A DNA stretch of 53,830 nucleotides. Source: Candidatus Acidiferrales bacterium. GTDB lineage: Bacteria > Acidobacteriota > Terriglobia > Acidiferrales > UBA7541. Position numbers and translations under genes: made by a program. The DNA lies in assembly GCA_030037335.1 (NCBI GenBank), contig JASHRN010000174.1, positions 1-53,830 of the forward strand. Reading direction: 5' to 3'. The notes under the pieces were generated by a model, which was given only the letters and a program-made list of their open reading frames with translations, did not search any database and had not been told where the DNA came from. Below are positions 44,009 through 53,828 of this stretch, one piece after another. The first letter of the stretch is position 1; each line of letters begins with the position of its first letter.

Positions 44009-45559
44009 ATGCCGCTGCAATTGCAGCCGGAAAGCAGCATTCCGCTCTACGCACAGATTCGCGACCAGATGCGCGCGCTGGTCTACGCAGGCGAACTCCG
44101 CCCCGGCGATCGCATCCCGGCCAGCCGCGAGCTTGCCGATCAACTGCGAATTCACCGCACGACGGTGGCGACCGCTTACGCTGAGCTCGAATCCGAGGGC
44201 CTGATCGAAGGATTCGTGGGCCGCGGCACTTACATCAGCCGCCGCAATCAACCGCGCGAATTCACTCCTGCGCCGCGTGTGCAGGGCGGGCCTCTACGCT
44301 GGGAGGCTCTCTTCGCCGACGAGCGCGCGGGCGATGGGCTGAGCCGGCTGATGCCGCAAGTTTCTGACGATACGATTGCGTTCATCAGCGCCAAGCCATC
44401 GGAGGGCTGCTTCCCCATCGATGATGTTCGCAAATGCGCCAATGAAGTTCTGAAGCGCGAGGGCCGCGAAATTCTGCAACTCGGCGCCACGGATGGATAT
44501 GAGCCGCTTCGCCAAGTGCTGCTCCCGATGCTCGCGGCGGAAGGAATCGGCGCGAAGGAATCGAATCTGCTCATCACCGATGGCTGCCAGCAATCGCTCG
44601 ATCTGCTCGCGAAAGCTTTCCTGCGCCCGGGAGACGCGGTCATCGTCGAGAATCCGACGTATCCCGGCGCGCTTTCGATTCTTTCCGGCGCGCGCGTGCG
44701 GTGTTTGCCTGTCGCCGTCCAGACCAGTCGCGTGAAACAGGCTTACGGGGGGCTCGATATCGCCGGCGTTGAGGCAGCGCTCGAGCAAAATCGCGTCAAA
44801 CTGATTGTTGTCACGCCAGACTTTCAAAATCCTACCGGGACCACACTCCGCGGAGAAGATCGCCAAAAGCTGCTCGATGTCGCCGCACGTTTTCAAGTGC
44901 CCATCGTCGAAGACCACATTTACGCGCGCCTGCGGCTGCGCGGAATCGCCGAGCCTTCGCTGAAAGCTCTGGACCGTCATGGCATCGTCATCCAGATCGA
45001 CAGCTTCTCGAAAATGGCATTTCCGGGATTGCGCGTGGGCTGGTGCATTGGCCCGCCTCGCGTCATTGAACGTCTGCGACAGTTAAAGCAAATCAGCGAT
45101 TTGCACACCGATCAGTTGTCACAGGCAACGCTCGCCGAATTTGCGAAAACCGGCCTTTTGGAGAAACACCTCAAGCGCATGATCAAACTCTACGCGCGCC
45201 GCCTCGAGGTGATGGAAAAATCGCTCGAACGCCATTTACCCGCGGGCACGGAGTGGACGCGCCCGGATGGCGGAATGTCCATCTGGATCACGCTTCCCCC
45301 CGGTCTTGACGCCGCCGAGCTGCTCATTCACGCGCGCGAACAAGGCGTGCTTTTCGTTCCAGGGAGGTATTTTTTCGTTGAAAACCCTCAACCGAACACG
45401 CTGAGGCTTGGATTTGCGGGCGTGGAAGAAAAAGACATCACGCGCGGAATCGTCACGCTCGGCAATGTGATTGACTCGGAGATGAGAAAGAAGCAGCGGG
45501 GCACGCGGCGTGACACGGAAGACTCGGCCGCAAGGACTTCACGCGTACCACTGATTTGA
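44009..45559 (+). CDS. MocR-type regulator (GntR winged helix fused to a PLP aminotransferase-like domain)
   Basis: 516 residues from ATG 44009, with GAGAGG 6 bases upstream (two earlier in-frame ATGs lack such a site). Residues 1-75 are a GntR winged helix (SIPLYAQIRDQMRALVYAGE, RPGDRIPASRELADQLRIHR, VATAYAELESEGLIEG, GRGTYIS). The rest is a fold-type I aminotransferase domain with the PLP lysine in DSFSKMAFPGLRVGW and the NPT motif in FQNPTGTT. MocR proteins usually bind PLP as a ligand to regulate a neighbouring operon. Target unknown; the benzoate-CoA-ligase-family gene is the nearest candidate. Confidence 0.93.
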   Translation: MPLQLQPESSIPLYAQIRDQMRALVYAGELRPGDRIPASRELADQLRIHRTTVATAYAELESEGLIEGFVGRGTYISRRNQPREFTPAPRVQGGPLRWEALFADERAGDGLSRLMPQVSDDTIAFISAKPSEGCFPIDDVRKCANEVLKREGREILQLGATDGYEPLRQVLLPMLAAEGIGAKESNLLITDGCQQSLDLLAKAFLRPGDAVIVENPTYPGALSILSGARVRCLPVAVQTSRVKQAYGGLDIAGVEAALEQNRVKLIVVTPDFQNPTGTTLRGEDRQKLLDVAARFQVPIVEDHIYARLRLRGIAEPSLKALDRHGIVIQIDSFSKMAFPGLRVGWCIGPPRVIERLRQLKQISDLHTDQLSQATLAEFAKTGLLEKHLKRMIKLYARRLEVMEKSLERHLPAGTEWTRPDGGMSIWITLPPGLDAAELLIHAREQGVLFVPGRYFFVENPQPNTLRLGFAGVEEKDITRGIVTLGNVIDSEMRKKQRGTRRDTEDSAARTSRVPLI

Positions 45560-46672
45560 AATGCAGTGGTGAGTGGCGAGTGAACAGCGAATACATCGCG
45601 CGGAAAACGCGCGAAAAGGAAGGAACGAGAAGCGATCCTTAGCGGCTGGGCTAAAGCCTGCCCTCCTGGAACGCCCGGCAGGAAGGCGGCGCGATATGGA
45701 AACTCAGCCGCAACGCAGATCGCGTCAAAGGCAGCGACGAGTAGTTAGTTTTTTGTTGTCGACGCGCCTGCCTTGGTGGCTAGCGGCGAGTGCCTAGAAA
45801 AAGCAAACGCGCTGACCGAGGCGAGATTCTTCACTGCGCTCAGAGTGACGAAAAAAACTACCAAGGCCGCAGAACTTCGCAAGAAGCGCGAAGCTCTGCG
45901 CTACAGCGGTAACAGCAGATTTCTCACCCTGTCCCGATCGACTGCATCGGGGCGGGGTTCGGAATGACAACGTAACAAGTCTAAAGAGATAAGACTCGGA
46001 GCCTGGGCGGCGAAGCGACACATCGGATCGGCGTCGAGCTGCGTTTGCGTCAGGCTAACGCAAACGGAGCCCGCGAAGCGGACCGTCCTTCGGCAACGCT
46101 CAGGGCAAGCGGGATGACACAAACACAAAAGCCGCAGAACTTCGCAAGAAAGGCGAAAAGATGAATGGCGGGATGAACCCGCCGCTACAAGGGCCGCAAA
46201 GCTCTGCGTTCCTGAGTTAGAACGAAAACGTCGTACGCAAGGCGTGCGCGAAGCGGTGGGAAATACGCGGCATCACTTTATGTTATGGCCGAGCTGAGGC
46301 CCGGCCCTGCTGGAAGGCAGACGCAGATCCGTTGGCATCATGTCAGTATCTAAACAAATATTGGCATAGTCGACATTCACGCTGTTCCCCTCGAATTGCC
46401 CATACAAGCTTACGAGTGCCCGAAGTGCGGCATTATCGAGTTTTATCGCAAGGCGGGTTTGTAGCTCTAACTTGGGCACTCGCGACGCATGAGACAATGC
46501 TGCAGTATTTGGCTTTAACCGCAAGTCGAGCTTGTGCCCTCGAAGTGGATTTTCTGCGAATCGAATGTATTCGGATGTATTTATTCTTGACACTCATCTA
46601 GAGAGGAATTAGATTCCGCGCGTCTGTTGTTCCTTAATGATCTGCATAAAAAGTAAAAATAAGGAGACGCGA
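45560..46672. repeat. Repeat-rich noncoding region (1.1 kb)
   Basis: No convincing gene. It contains GCCTGCC/GGCAGG arms near 45656-45692, a family-2 element at 45824-45850 (AGATTCTTC...CAGAGTGAC), a relative at about 45918-45970, and two exact 20-base copies of GCCGCAGAACTTCGCAAGAA at 45866-45885 and 46131-46150. A family-1 hairpin lies at 46166-46193. A minus-strand open frame at 46273-46593 (106 codons) has some protein-like character but no ribosome site or known motif; I leave it unannotated. Confidence 0.7.
46166..46193. repeat. Palindromic dispersed repeat, family 1 (short form)
   Basis: GGCGGG (46167-46172) and CCCGCC (46178-46183) flank the loop ATGAA and are followed by GCTACAAGGG, the same 3' trailer seen in other copies. 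It closely resembles the copy inside the kinase gene at 47644-47683. Confidence 0.75.
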
Positions 46673-47161
46673 ATGAACATATTCAAGAGAAGCACGTTTG
46701 TTTTCATCCTGCTCGGGCTTGCATCGTTCGCTGCGGCGGCGCAAGACAATGCACCAGCCAGTACAGTTGGCCACTGGAGATTAAACGTCGAGAAATCAGA
46801 TTATGGAACTACAGCTAAGCCGAAATCAGCCAGGATGACCATTACGGCTGATTCGACGGCCTCGCTGAAGTGGCGGGCCATCGTAACCGATGCCGATGGG
46901 AAGAGGCAGACGTACTACTATTCGGGTGCAGAAGATGGCCAGCAACATCCTGTCACGGGAAACAATCCGTGGAAGAGCGCGGCTTTCACTCGCGGCGACT
47001 CTGGCGTGACCAGCGAGTCGGTGGTTATGAAGGACGGTACAACCCTCAACATAGACATAAGTCTTTCCGCCGATGGAAATACGATGACCGCGAAGGATTC
47101 CAGCGGCGGGCCGACGGAGGTGTGGGAGCGCGTAAAAGCACCTAGAGCGAAAGCGCAATAG
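46673..47161 (+). CDS. Small secreted protein of unknown function
   Basis: 162 residues from ATG 46673, with AAGGAG 6 bases before it; an earlier in-frame ATG at 46637 lacks one. Signal peptide FKRSTFVFILLGLASFAAAA cleaved near AQD. The mature part is beta-rich (GHWRLNVEKSDYG, ARMTITADSTASLKWRAIVT, TLNIDISLSADGNTMTAKDS) and recalls lipocalin-like secreted acidobacterial proteins. I cannot name the family. It sits alone between two repeat-rich stretches. Confidence 0.75.
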   Translation: MNIFKRSTFVFILLGLASFAAAAQDNAPASTVGHWRLNVEKSDYGTTAKPKSARMTITADSTASLKWRAIVTDADGKRQTYYYSGAEDGQQHPVTGNNPWKSAAFTRGDSGVTSESVVMKDGTTLNIDISLSADGNTMTAKDSSGGPTEVWERVKAPRAKAQ

Positions 47162-47223
47162 AATCTTCATTCCGCAGTCCGGCTCCGCATCAGATCGCTG
47201 AACCAACCAAAAATAGCGAGCGC

Positions 47224-47264
47224 GGAGGCGCGGGCCGACGAAACATGTCGGCCCCTACAAAGGC
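47224..47264. repeat. Palindromic dispersed repeat, family 1
   Basis: Perfect 8-base arms GGGCCGAC (47232-47239) and GTCGGCCC (47247-47254), preceded by GGAGGCGC and followed by CTACAAAGGC. Almost the same as the copy at 47449-47486. The 338-base gap 47162-47499 holds these two, a family-2 element and no gene. Confidence 0.8.
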
Positions 47265-47339
47265 AACGGCAGATTCCGACGTCGCTCGGAACGAGCAAGT
47301 TACACGGAGTCGCGGCAACAGTGCACGTGCGTCGAGGCG

Positions 47340-47376
47340 AGATTCTTCGTCGCAAACCATGCTCCTCAGAATGACA
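47340..47376. repeat. Dispersed repeat, family 2
   Basis: AGATTCTTCGTCGC at the left and CTCCTCAGAATGACA at the right, as in the element at 24402-24443. It is preceded by GAGGCG, as is the one at 45824-45850. Confidence 0.65.
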
Positions 47377-47448
47377 ATAAAAGGCATGGGGAGAGCGCGG
47401 CCTTCCAGCATCAGGATGAACAAGTAGCGCACCTACGACCGAAACGAA

Positions 47449-47486
47449 GCGGCGGGCCGACGAAACACGTCGGCCCCCGCAAAGGT
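47449..47486. repeat. Palindromic dispersed repeat, family 1
   Basis: Arms GGGCCGAC (47454-47461) and GTCGGCCC (47469-47476), followed by CCGCAAAGGTC. It lies 13 bases beyond the kinase stop codon, in the likely 3' untranslated RNA of the kinase gene. Confidence 0.8.
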
Positions 47487-47499
47487 CAGGTGTGCGAAG

Positions 47500-50400
47500 T
47501 TAGTTGGCGGGGAGTTTGGCGTATTCGGATTGGGCTTGTTTATAGATGGGGATGTCAGGGTCGGCGTGCTGCCAGAGGGCGAGAAAGTCCTGATAGGCTT
47601 TGCGGGCATTGGCGAGCGCATCGGGTTGCACTGACGGATTTGCGCCGCCATTTTCGGCGTGGCGGGATAAACCCGCCTCTACAGCATAGGCGCGAGCGAG
47701 GCCGAGATGAGCGAGAGCACCTATGGAGTCGATCAAGGTGACGCCACTATGGTTGATGATTTTTTGAAATTCGGCGGCAGCCGCACTTCCCTGTTTGGCC
47801 ATCAGGTACGCTTGACCTCTGATGTATGGCAGTCGGACATCTGCAGACAAGTCATACGGAAGTGCGGGCTGAAGTATCTCAATGGCTTTTGAGGAATCGC
47901 CGTGAAGCAATGCCAACTGGGCGCGGATTGCCGGGATTTCTATGGATTGCGCAATGGTATCTTGCGGAAAGCGTTTGGCGAGATCATCGGCGAGGGCTTG
48001 AGCTTTGGCTGCATCACCAACGAGGGCCAAAGCGAAAGCAGCCACGAACTGAACGTCGCGGCCAGTCGAGAGCTGGAGCGCGGTTGACGAATACTGACGC
48101 GCCAATGTGCCGTTGTCGACGAGAGCTTCCCCTAGCGCGACGTCCACGTTGTAGTTGGCTATAACTTCATTGCCGTCATTTGCCTGAGTTGCAGCGCTTA
48201 TCGCTTGCTGCATCAGATCGATGGCTTTGCGTTCCTGGCCTGAGTAAGCAGCGGTGTGCGACTCATTTGCGAGGAAGAGGGGCTCGGCCCGCTTGCCTTT
48301 TGACCACGAGACCTCGCGAGCCATGCTTGCCGGATCATTCTGCAGAAAGGCGATGTAATAGCTTGCAAGGTGAAGCAACGCGGAATCGCGATTTTTCGAC
48401 TGCGCCTGTTGAATGACGGCCTGCGCCTCCTGCAAACGGTTCAGCTCGATATAGGCAAAAGCGAGATTTACATAGTCAGCGCCGTTTGGATCGAATCGGA
48501 AAGCTGCCTGCGATTCTGATAGCTGCTTGTCGAGTTGGCCCAGCTGACCGTAAAGCACTCCGAGATTTCCATGCGGTGCGCGACCTTTTGGATACTCGGA
48601 CAGCCATAGCTCATAAACCTGAAGTGCTTTCTCGAGGTCGCCGAGGACGAACTCATCGTAATCGGAGTCGATATAGAGCTTCTCTTTTTCGGTAACGCGT
48701 TCGCGGAGTTCGTATGCTTTTGTGGCATCTTGCGCGGCGAGGTTTGGCTCGCCAAAATTGGAATAGGCAGTTCCGAGACCAGCATAGGCCACGGCGAAGT
48801 TGGGATCGAGCTGGATGGCTTGCTGGAAAAAAGGAACAGCTCCGGGGTTGTCGCCGGCGAGCACCGCTTGCCGGCCGCGGCTGAAGGCTTGCAGGGCTTC
48901 GAGCGAAGATGTGGAAGCCTGCTCGATGGGAGTGTCATATTTTTGGATGGTGCTAAGCGATTCGCCAAGCTGCTTGCGGATGTTCGCGGAGATTTTGCCG
49001 AGGGCGGCGAGAACGTCATTTTTGTCGCTGGCTTGAGCTTCCGTGCTGGCGAGAAGCTGGCCGTTGGCGCAGCCGAGCGCCCTCAGCGTCAGCAGATATT
49101 GGCTGCCGATTTGCGCGATGGAGCCGTCGAGGACAGCAGAGCTGGAGGTACGCACGCAGATGTCGCGCGCGGTATCAGGAGTGAGTCGCGCATCGGCGGG
49201 CTGGCCCATCATTTTGAGGGTTTGCTGGATGCGGTCCTCGGAAAGGAGATTCAGAAATGGCGATTGATCCAGCTGCACGGCGAGGCCCTGGCGGAGAGAG
49301 CCGTCGAAGACGGAGTCGCCGGTGGTGTTGGTGAAATCGGCGAGAACGATGGTGTCTTTGGAAGTGAGCGCGGGTGCACGATGAAGAAAAGCGTAGACGC
49401 CGTAGGAAGCGGCGCCGATGAGTACGAGTACGATGACGATTATCGCGGCGAGGCCGAATTTGTGTTCGCGAGCGACGGCGACGACGGTGGAAGAGCCGGA
49501 GGGATGAGCGGCGGCAGAACCGGAACGATGAGCGGCAGAGAGCGACGAACGGCCGGATTCGCCTGCTGTCGCAGGCGCGGGCGACCCAAGGGTCGCCCCT
49601 ACGACTGAGATGGAGCGCCCGGCCCCGGAATCGGCCTCCGCTGGATTTTCGGCGGAGGGGACGGCGCGGCGGCTGGAGTCGGTATCGCGCACCGTCGCTG
49701 CTACCGAACCACTCGTATCGCGCTGGAGGCGTTTCAGGTCGGCGCGCAAATCGGAGGCGTGCTGATAGCGCAGGTCGCGATTTTTTTCGAGCGCGGTGCC
49801 GATGATGCGTTCGAGATCCGGAGGCACATCGGGATTCAGGCGAACGGGCGGCACAGGAGTTTTTTCGAGAATCGAATTGAAAATTATTGCGCTGGTATTG
49901 CCGCTGAAGGGCATGCGACCGGTGGCCATTTCGTAGAGAACGGCTCCGAGGCTGAATAAATCCGTGCGCGCATCAAGAGGCTCGCCGCGCGCTTGCTCGG
50001 GTGACATGTAGGCGACCGTGCCTACCGCAGTGCCGGGGCTGGTGAGATGTTCCGGCAACTCGTCGAGCGTGGCTTGCGCTGATCCTTCGTGGCCCGGCTG
50101 GCCCTGAGCGTTTTCCATTACTTTTGCGAGGCCAAAATCGAGGACTTTGACGTGGCCGCGTGCGGTGATGAAGATGTTTGCGGGCTTGATGTCGCGGTGA
50201 ATGATGTTGCGGGCGTGAGCGGCGTCGAGCGCGTCGGCAATTTCAATGCCCCATTCGAGGAGCAGTTCGAGGGGCAGCGGCTTGCCTTCGATGCGATGCT
50301 TCAGCGTCGAGCCCTCGAGATATTGCATGGCAATGAACGGCTGGCCATTGTGGCCGCTGGCTTCGCCGATTTCGTAGATGGTGCAAATGTTCGGATGATC

Positions 50401-50607
50401 AAGCGCGGAGGCCGCTTGCGCTTCGCGCTCGAAACGTTCGAGCGCCTGAGCTCCTCGGGCCGCTTCTTCGGGAAGGAATTTCAGCGCGACGAAACGGCGG
50501 AGGCGGGTATCTTCGGCTTTGTAGACAACGCCCATGCCTCCGCCGCCAAGTTTTTCGAGGATGCGATAGTGGGAGATGATTTGGCCGTTGAGCGATGGCT
50601 CGGGCAT
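47500..50607 (-). CDS. Membrane Ser/Thr protein kinase with TolB-N-like and TPR domains, containing two repeat insertions
   Basis: 1035 residues. PknB-type kinase: [13 protein letters not shown], Lys43, HRDIKPANI with Asp139, VLDFGLAK with Asp157. A Ser/Ala-rich linker and a TM segment ([21 protein letters not shown]) lead to an outside domain resembling the TolB N-terminus ([20 protein letters not shown]), then TPRs ([19 protein letters not shown]). Two palindromic repeats are read in frame: residues about 334-348 ([15 protein letters not shown]) and about 975-988 ([12 protein letters not shown]). The paralogous kinase at 50719 lacks both. Same direction as that gene, 111 bases downstream of it. 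Confidence 0.92.
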   Translation of the reverse strand: MPEPSLNGQIISHYRILEKLGGGGMGVVYKAEDTRLRRFVALKFLPEEAARGAQALERFEREAQAASALDHPNICTIYEIGEASGHNGQPFIAMQYLEGSTLKHRIEGKPLPLELLLEWGIEIADALDAAHARNIIHRDIKPANIFITARGHVKVLDFGLAKVMENAQGQPGHEGSAQATLDELPEHLTSPGTAVGTVAYMSPEQARGEPLDARTDLFSLGAVLYEMATGRMPFSGNTSAIIFNSILEKTPVPPVRLNPDVPPDLERIIGTALEKNRDLRYQHASDLRADLKRLQRDTSGSVAATVRDTDSSRRAVPSAENPAEADSGAGRSISVVGATLGSPAPATAGESGRSSLSAAHRSGSAAAHPSGSSTVVAVAREHKFGLAAIIVIVLVLIGAASYGVYAFLHRAPALTSKDTIVLADFTNTTGDSVFDGSLRQGLAVQLDQSPFLNLLSEDRIQQTLKMMGQPADARLTPDTARDICVRTSSSAVLDGSIAQIGSQYLLTLRALGCANGQLLASTEAQASDKNDVLAALGKISANIRKQLGESLSTIQKYDTPIEQASTSSLEALQAFSRGRQAVLAGDNPGAVPFFQQAIQLDPNFAVAYAGLGTAYSNFGEPNLAAQDATKAYELRERVTEKEKLYIDSDYDEFVLGDLEKALQVYELWLSEYPKGRAPHGNLGVLYGQLGQLDKQLSESQAAFRFDPNGADYVNLAFAYIELNRLQEAQAVIQQAQSKNRDSALLHLASYYIAFLQNDPASMAREVSWSKGKRAEPLFLANESHTAAYSGQERKAIDLMQQAISAATQANDGNEVIANYNVDVALGEALVDNGTLARQYSSTALQLSTGRDVQFVAAFALALVGDAAKAQALADDLAKRFPQDTIAQSIEIPAIRAQLALLHGDSSKAIEILQPALPYDLSADVRLPYIRGQAYLMAKQGSAAAAEFQKIINHSGVTLIDSIGALAHLGLARAYAVEAGLSRHAENGGANPSVQPDALANARKAYQDFLALWQHADPDIPIYKQAQSEYAKLPAN
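47644..47683. repeat. Family-1 repeat inside the kinase coding sequence (C-terminal copy)
   Basis: GCCGCC...GGCGTGGCGGG and CCCGCC followed by TCTACA, the short form of the element. In the kinase frame it encodes part of [14 protein letters not shown] between two TPR helices near the C-terminus. The tandem paralogue has 18 fewer residues exactly here. Confidence 0.75.
49562..49605. repeat. Family-1 repeat inside the kinase coding sequence (linker copy)
   Basis: CCTGC/GCAGG and GGCGACCC/GGGTCGCC arms, ending CCTACGA: the complete two-hairpin form, as in copies at 24268 and 25985. It encodes [15 protein letters not shown] in the Ser/Ala-rich linker between kinase domain and TM segment. Confidence 0.8.
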
Positions 50608-50718
50608 GGGGGGAAATCTTAGGTCGAACAGCAGGCAAGGTCAATCACGGCGCTGTTCGGCGTTACCATCGCGAAAGAGCTGGGTGCTCTAAATGATGCC
50701 GGCGGAGGCTGATTGGAA

Positions 50719-53553
50719 TTACGGATTATCGCTCTGAATGCGGGCGTATTCGGATTGGGCTTGTTTGAGGATAGGGACGCCGGGGTCGGCGGATTTCCAG
50801 CGCGTCAGGAAAGTCTGATAGGCGGCGCGAGCTTTGGCGGCATTGCCCTGCATGGCGTAGGCGCGGCCCAGACCCAGATGGGCGAGCGCGCCGATGGGAC
50901 AATTTTCAATTAAGCCGGAATTGTCGAGGAGCATCTGGAAATCGCTGCCCGCCTCAACTGGCTGATGCAATGCGAGGTGAGCTTCACCGCGGAGATAAAC
51001 GGGTACCATGTAAGGCGCTACCCAGTCCAAGGGAATGACGCGTTCGTGGGAGGTCATCGGGTAGAGATCCTCAACGGCTTCTTGTGTATTACCGCGACGT
51101 GCCGCGAGCAGGCCACGAACAGCTGGCAGATACGTGAATTGAACAACGGAGGCTTCGGGGAAGCGCCTGTTGAGGTCATCGGCAAGCTTCTGCGCTTGCG
51201 CCGTGTCGCCCGAAAGAGCGGCCACCATGTCCGCCTCGCCGACAATGTCAAAGTTTGGATTTGTTGAGAGGTCGCCAGCATTTCGCAGGTCGTCTTTCGC
51301 GGGCGTGAAATTGCCTTCCAGGGCCTCGACGAGAGCGAAAGCTCCTTCCATGCTTGGAATGAATCCTTGCTCGCCGCGCTGCGCAGCCAATGCAATTGCG
51401 CTCCGGGCAAGCTCATGGGCACGAGAAAGATGGCCGGAATAAGACTCTGTATAAAAGGCCATTACCTGCGCGTCATAAGGGCTTTGCCAAGGGATCTGTA
51501 ACTGCCGTGCCATAGCTGCTGGGTCGTTTTCGAGGAACGCAATGACGTAGAGCGTCTCGGCAAAGTTCGAGGGATCGATGTGTTTCGCTTCCGCGTCCCG
51601 CACTGTCACACGAGCTTCGCTGAGGCGTCCGAGTTCGACATAGTCGGCCGCCACCTGATCGTAGGCCAAAGGAGTGGGTTCGAGCCGGAGAATTTCGCGA
51701 GACCCGGCGAGGGCATCGCCGGTTCGCCCCGACTTGTCATAAGCATGGTGGAGCGCGTTTAAAGCTGAGAGGTCCCGCGGAAAAAGCTGAGCCCACTGCT
51801 TCGCTACAGCCGTGCCCTTTTCCAAATTGCCCAACACGAAAACGTCGTAGTAGGTCTCGATGGAGAACTTCTCGCGGTCGCCGGCGCGGTCACGAAGCTC
51901 GTAGCCCTTGCGCGCGTTCTCAATGGAAAGGCGTTCGTCGCCAAGGGTACTGTAGGCTACGGCAAGCGCTGAATAGGCGACGGCGAAGTTGGGATCGAGG
52001 GTCACAGCACGCTGAAGGGAGGAAATAGCGGACTCACTATCGCCGTTCAAAATCGCCTGATTCGCGAAGCTCCACGCTTGCAGCGCCGGAAGCGACGGCG
52101 TGGTGACTTTGTCGAGTGGGGCGTCGTACGCCTGGAGCGAAGCAGCCGATTCGCCGAGCTTCGAGCGAAGCTTGGAGGCCGCGACGCTCAAGGCAGAAAG
52201 AACCTTTTCCTTGCCGTCGGCAGTAACCTGTTCCTGCGCCAAGGATCCGCCCGTGTGGCAGTTCACAGCGTCGAGGCCGAGGACGTATTGGTTGCCGAGA
52301 GCGGCAATCGAGCCTTCGACCGCTGTCGTTGCGTTCGCTCGCAAGCAAACTTCGCCGGCCACATCCGGCGTGAGCCGGGTGTTTGCAGGTTTCTCCATCA
52401 AGCGCAGCGTTTCGGCAATCTGATCCTCGGACACAATGCTGAGAAACGGCGTCTGTTGAAGCTGAGCAGCGAGGCCTTGGCGCAACGCGCCATCGAACAC
52501 GGGATCCCCCGTTGTGTTGGTAAAGTCGGCGATGACTATGGAGTCCTTCTCGGTCAGTTTCGGTGCATGGTGAAGAAAGAAGTAACTACTGGCTCCGATA
52601 CCCGCTATGACAAGCAGGCTCCCAACAAGAAGGAGTGCCCCAGTGAGTCGAGATTCTCGGCGTCCCCCTACCGCCACCGCGACCGCCGATGAGTCCGAGT
52701 CACGGCCCAAGCGGCGCAAATCTGTGCGAAGGTCGGCGGCGGACTGGTAGCGGAGCTTGCGGTTTTTCTCGAGGGCCTTGGTGATGATTTCTTCGAGCTT
52801 GGGCGGAGTGTCGGGATTCAACCGAAGCGGCGGAGCAGGGGCTCGTTCCAAAATGGCGTTGGTAACGAGGCCAGCCGTATCTCCGCGGAAAGGCTGAACA
52901 CGGGTCGCCATTTCGTAGAGCACTATGCCAAAGGAAAACAGATCCGTGCGCGCATCGAGTTCCTCTCCGCGCACCTGCTCGGGAGACATATAGGCGATTG
53001 TGCCTACTGCTGCGCCCTGTCGCGTCAGTTGTTCCGAGTCGCTCGCTGTGGGCATGGCCGAGAGATTTGTGGCGCCGCCGGCGGGCAGGAGTTTTGCCAA
53101 GCCAAAATCGAGGATTTTTGCGTGGCCAAGTTCGGTAATAAAAATATTGGCGGGCTTAATATCGCGGTGAATGATGCCCTTCTTATGGGCGGCCTCCAAT
53201 GCGCCGGCGATTTCCGTTGCCCATTCCAATAATTCCTCGAGAGGAAGCGGCCGACCGGCAATGTGCTGCTTCAGCGTTTTGCCTTCGAGGTATTCCATGG
53301 CGATGAAGGTTTTTCCGTCGGCCTCTCCGATGTCGTAAATCGTGCAGATATTGGGGTGACTCAGGGCGGAGGCGGCCTGCGCCTCGCGGCGGAAGCGGAG
53401 GAGTGCGTGGGAATCTTTGGCCGCATCGTCCGGAAGGAATTTCAGAGCGACGAGACGATGCAGGCGAGTGTCCTCAGCCTTGTAAACGACACCCATGCCA
53501 CCATCGCCCAGCTTTTCGACGACGCGATAATGGGAGATGATTTGGCCAATCAT
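50719..53553 (-). CDS. Membrane Ser/Thr protein kinase with TolB-N-like and TPR domains
   Basis: 944 residues from ATG 53553 ([10 protein letters not shown], the usual start in this family; a TTG four codons upstream is also possible). Kinase motifs [30 protein letters not shown] and ILDFGLAK are intact. One TM segment ([22 protein letters not shown]) precedes the outside domain [21 protein letters not shown], as in the kinase at 47500, then about ten TPRs ending [19 protein letters not shown]. It is the shorter paralogue of the downstream kinase and shows the pre-insertion state of both repeat sites. Confidence 0.92.
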   Translation of the reverse strand: MIGQIISHYRVVEKLGDGGMGVVYKAEDTRLHRLVALKFLPDDAAKDSHALLRFRREAQAASALSHPNICTIYDIGEADGKTFIAMEYLEGKTLKQHIAGRPLPLEELLEWATEIAGALEAAHKKGIIHRDIKPANIFITELGHAKILDFGLAKLLPAGGATNLSAMPTASDSEQLTRQGAAVGTIAYMSPEQVRGEELDARTDLFSFGIVLYEMATRVQPFRGDTAGLVTNAILERAPAPPLRLNPDTPPKLEEIITKALEKNRKLRYQSAADLRTDLRRLGRDSDSSAVAVAVGGRRESRLTGALLLVGSLLVIAGIGASSYFFLHHAPKLTEKDSIVIADFTNTTGDPVFDGALRQGLAAQLQQTPFLSIVSEDQIAETLRLMEKPANTRLTPDVAGEVCLRANATTAVEGSIAALGNQYVLGLDAVNCHTGGSLAQEQVTADGKEKVLSALSVAASKLRSKLGESAASLQAYDAPLDKVTTPSLPALQAWSFANQAILNGDSESAISSLQRAVTLDPNFAVAYSALAVAYSTLGDERLSIENARKGYELRDRAGDREKFSIETYYDVFVLGNLEKGTAVAKQWAQLFPRDLSALNALHHAYDKSGRTGDALAGSREILRLEPTPLAYDQVAADYVELGRLSEARVTVRDAEAKHIDPSNFAETLYVIAFLENDPAAMARQLQIPWQSPYDAQVMAFYTESYSGHLSRAHELARSAIALAAQRGEQGFIPSMEGAFALVEALEGNFTPAKDDLRNAGDLSTNPNFDIVGEADMVAALSGDTAQAQKLADDLNRRFPEASVVQFTYLPAVRGLLAARRGNTQEAVEDLYPMTSHERVIPLDWVAPYMVPVYLRGEAHLALHQPVEAGSDFQMLLDNSGLIENCPIGALAHLGLGRAYAMQGNAAKARAAYQTFLTRWKSADPGVPILKQAQSEYARIQSDNP

Positions 53554-53618
53554 AGGCCAAGGCAATCCTGACGACGGATGTTAGGCCTCGGACAAATCCA
53601 AAGTCAATGTTTTACGCT

Positions 53619-53828
53619 TTATCCTGTTATCTTGCGGGCGAAGAGATCGAGCACCGTGCTTTGGCGGGAAAGTACGGCGTTTGCGACGAGGATTTCAGTT
53701 TCTAACGCTTCGATTCCGAATCGCTCGTTGATTTTTTCCTTCGCCCCCGCGTTGCGGTCTTGCGTTTTGTTTTGTAGGACGAGCCCCATCGGATCCCGGG
53801 ATGCGTCGCATCGTTTGTGCCGGTTTGG
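53619..53828 (-). CDS. C-terminal part of an unidentified gene (runs off right edge)
   Basis: The minus-strand frame is open from the window end (53828) to TAA at 53621..53619, 70 codons. It reads DPMGLVLQNKTQDRN, GAKEKINERFGIEALETEIL and ANAVLSRQSTVLDLFARKIT. The composition is protein-like, helical and soluble; no motif is recognisable. The other two minus-strand frames are interrupted by stops here. It precedes the kinase gene at 50719 in the same direction by about 65 bases. Confidence 0.5.
   Translation of the reverse strand, partial: PNRHKRCDASRDPMGLVLQNKTQDRNAGAKEKINERFGIEALETEILVANAVLSRQSTVLDLFARKITG

Noticed and set aside
46273-46593. Minus-strand 106-codon frame in the repeat-rich region
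   Set aside because: Somewhat protein-like composition, but no ribosome site, no motif, and it lies in noncoding mosaic DNA.
45560-46672. Repeat cluster considered as a CRISPR array
   Set aside because: Repeats are of different kinds, irregularly spaced and not separated by uniform spacers; no cas gene is nearby.
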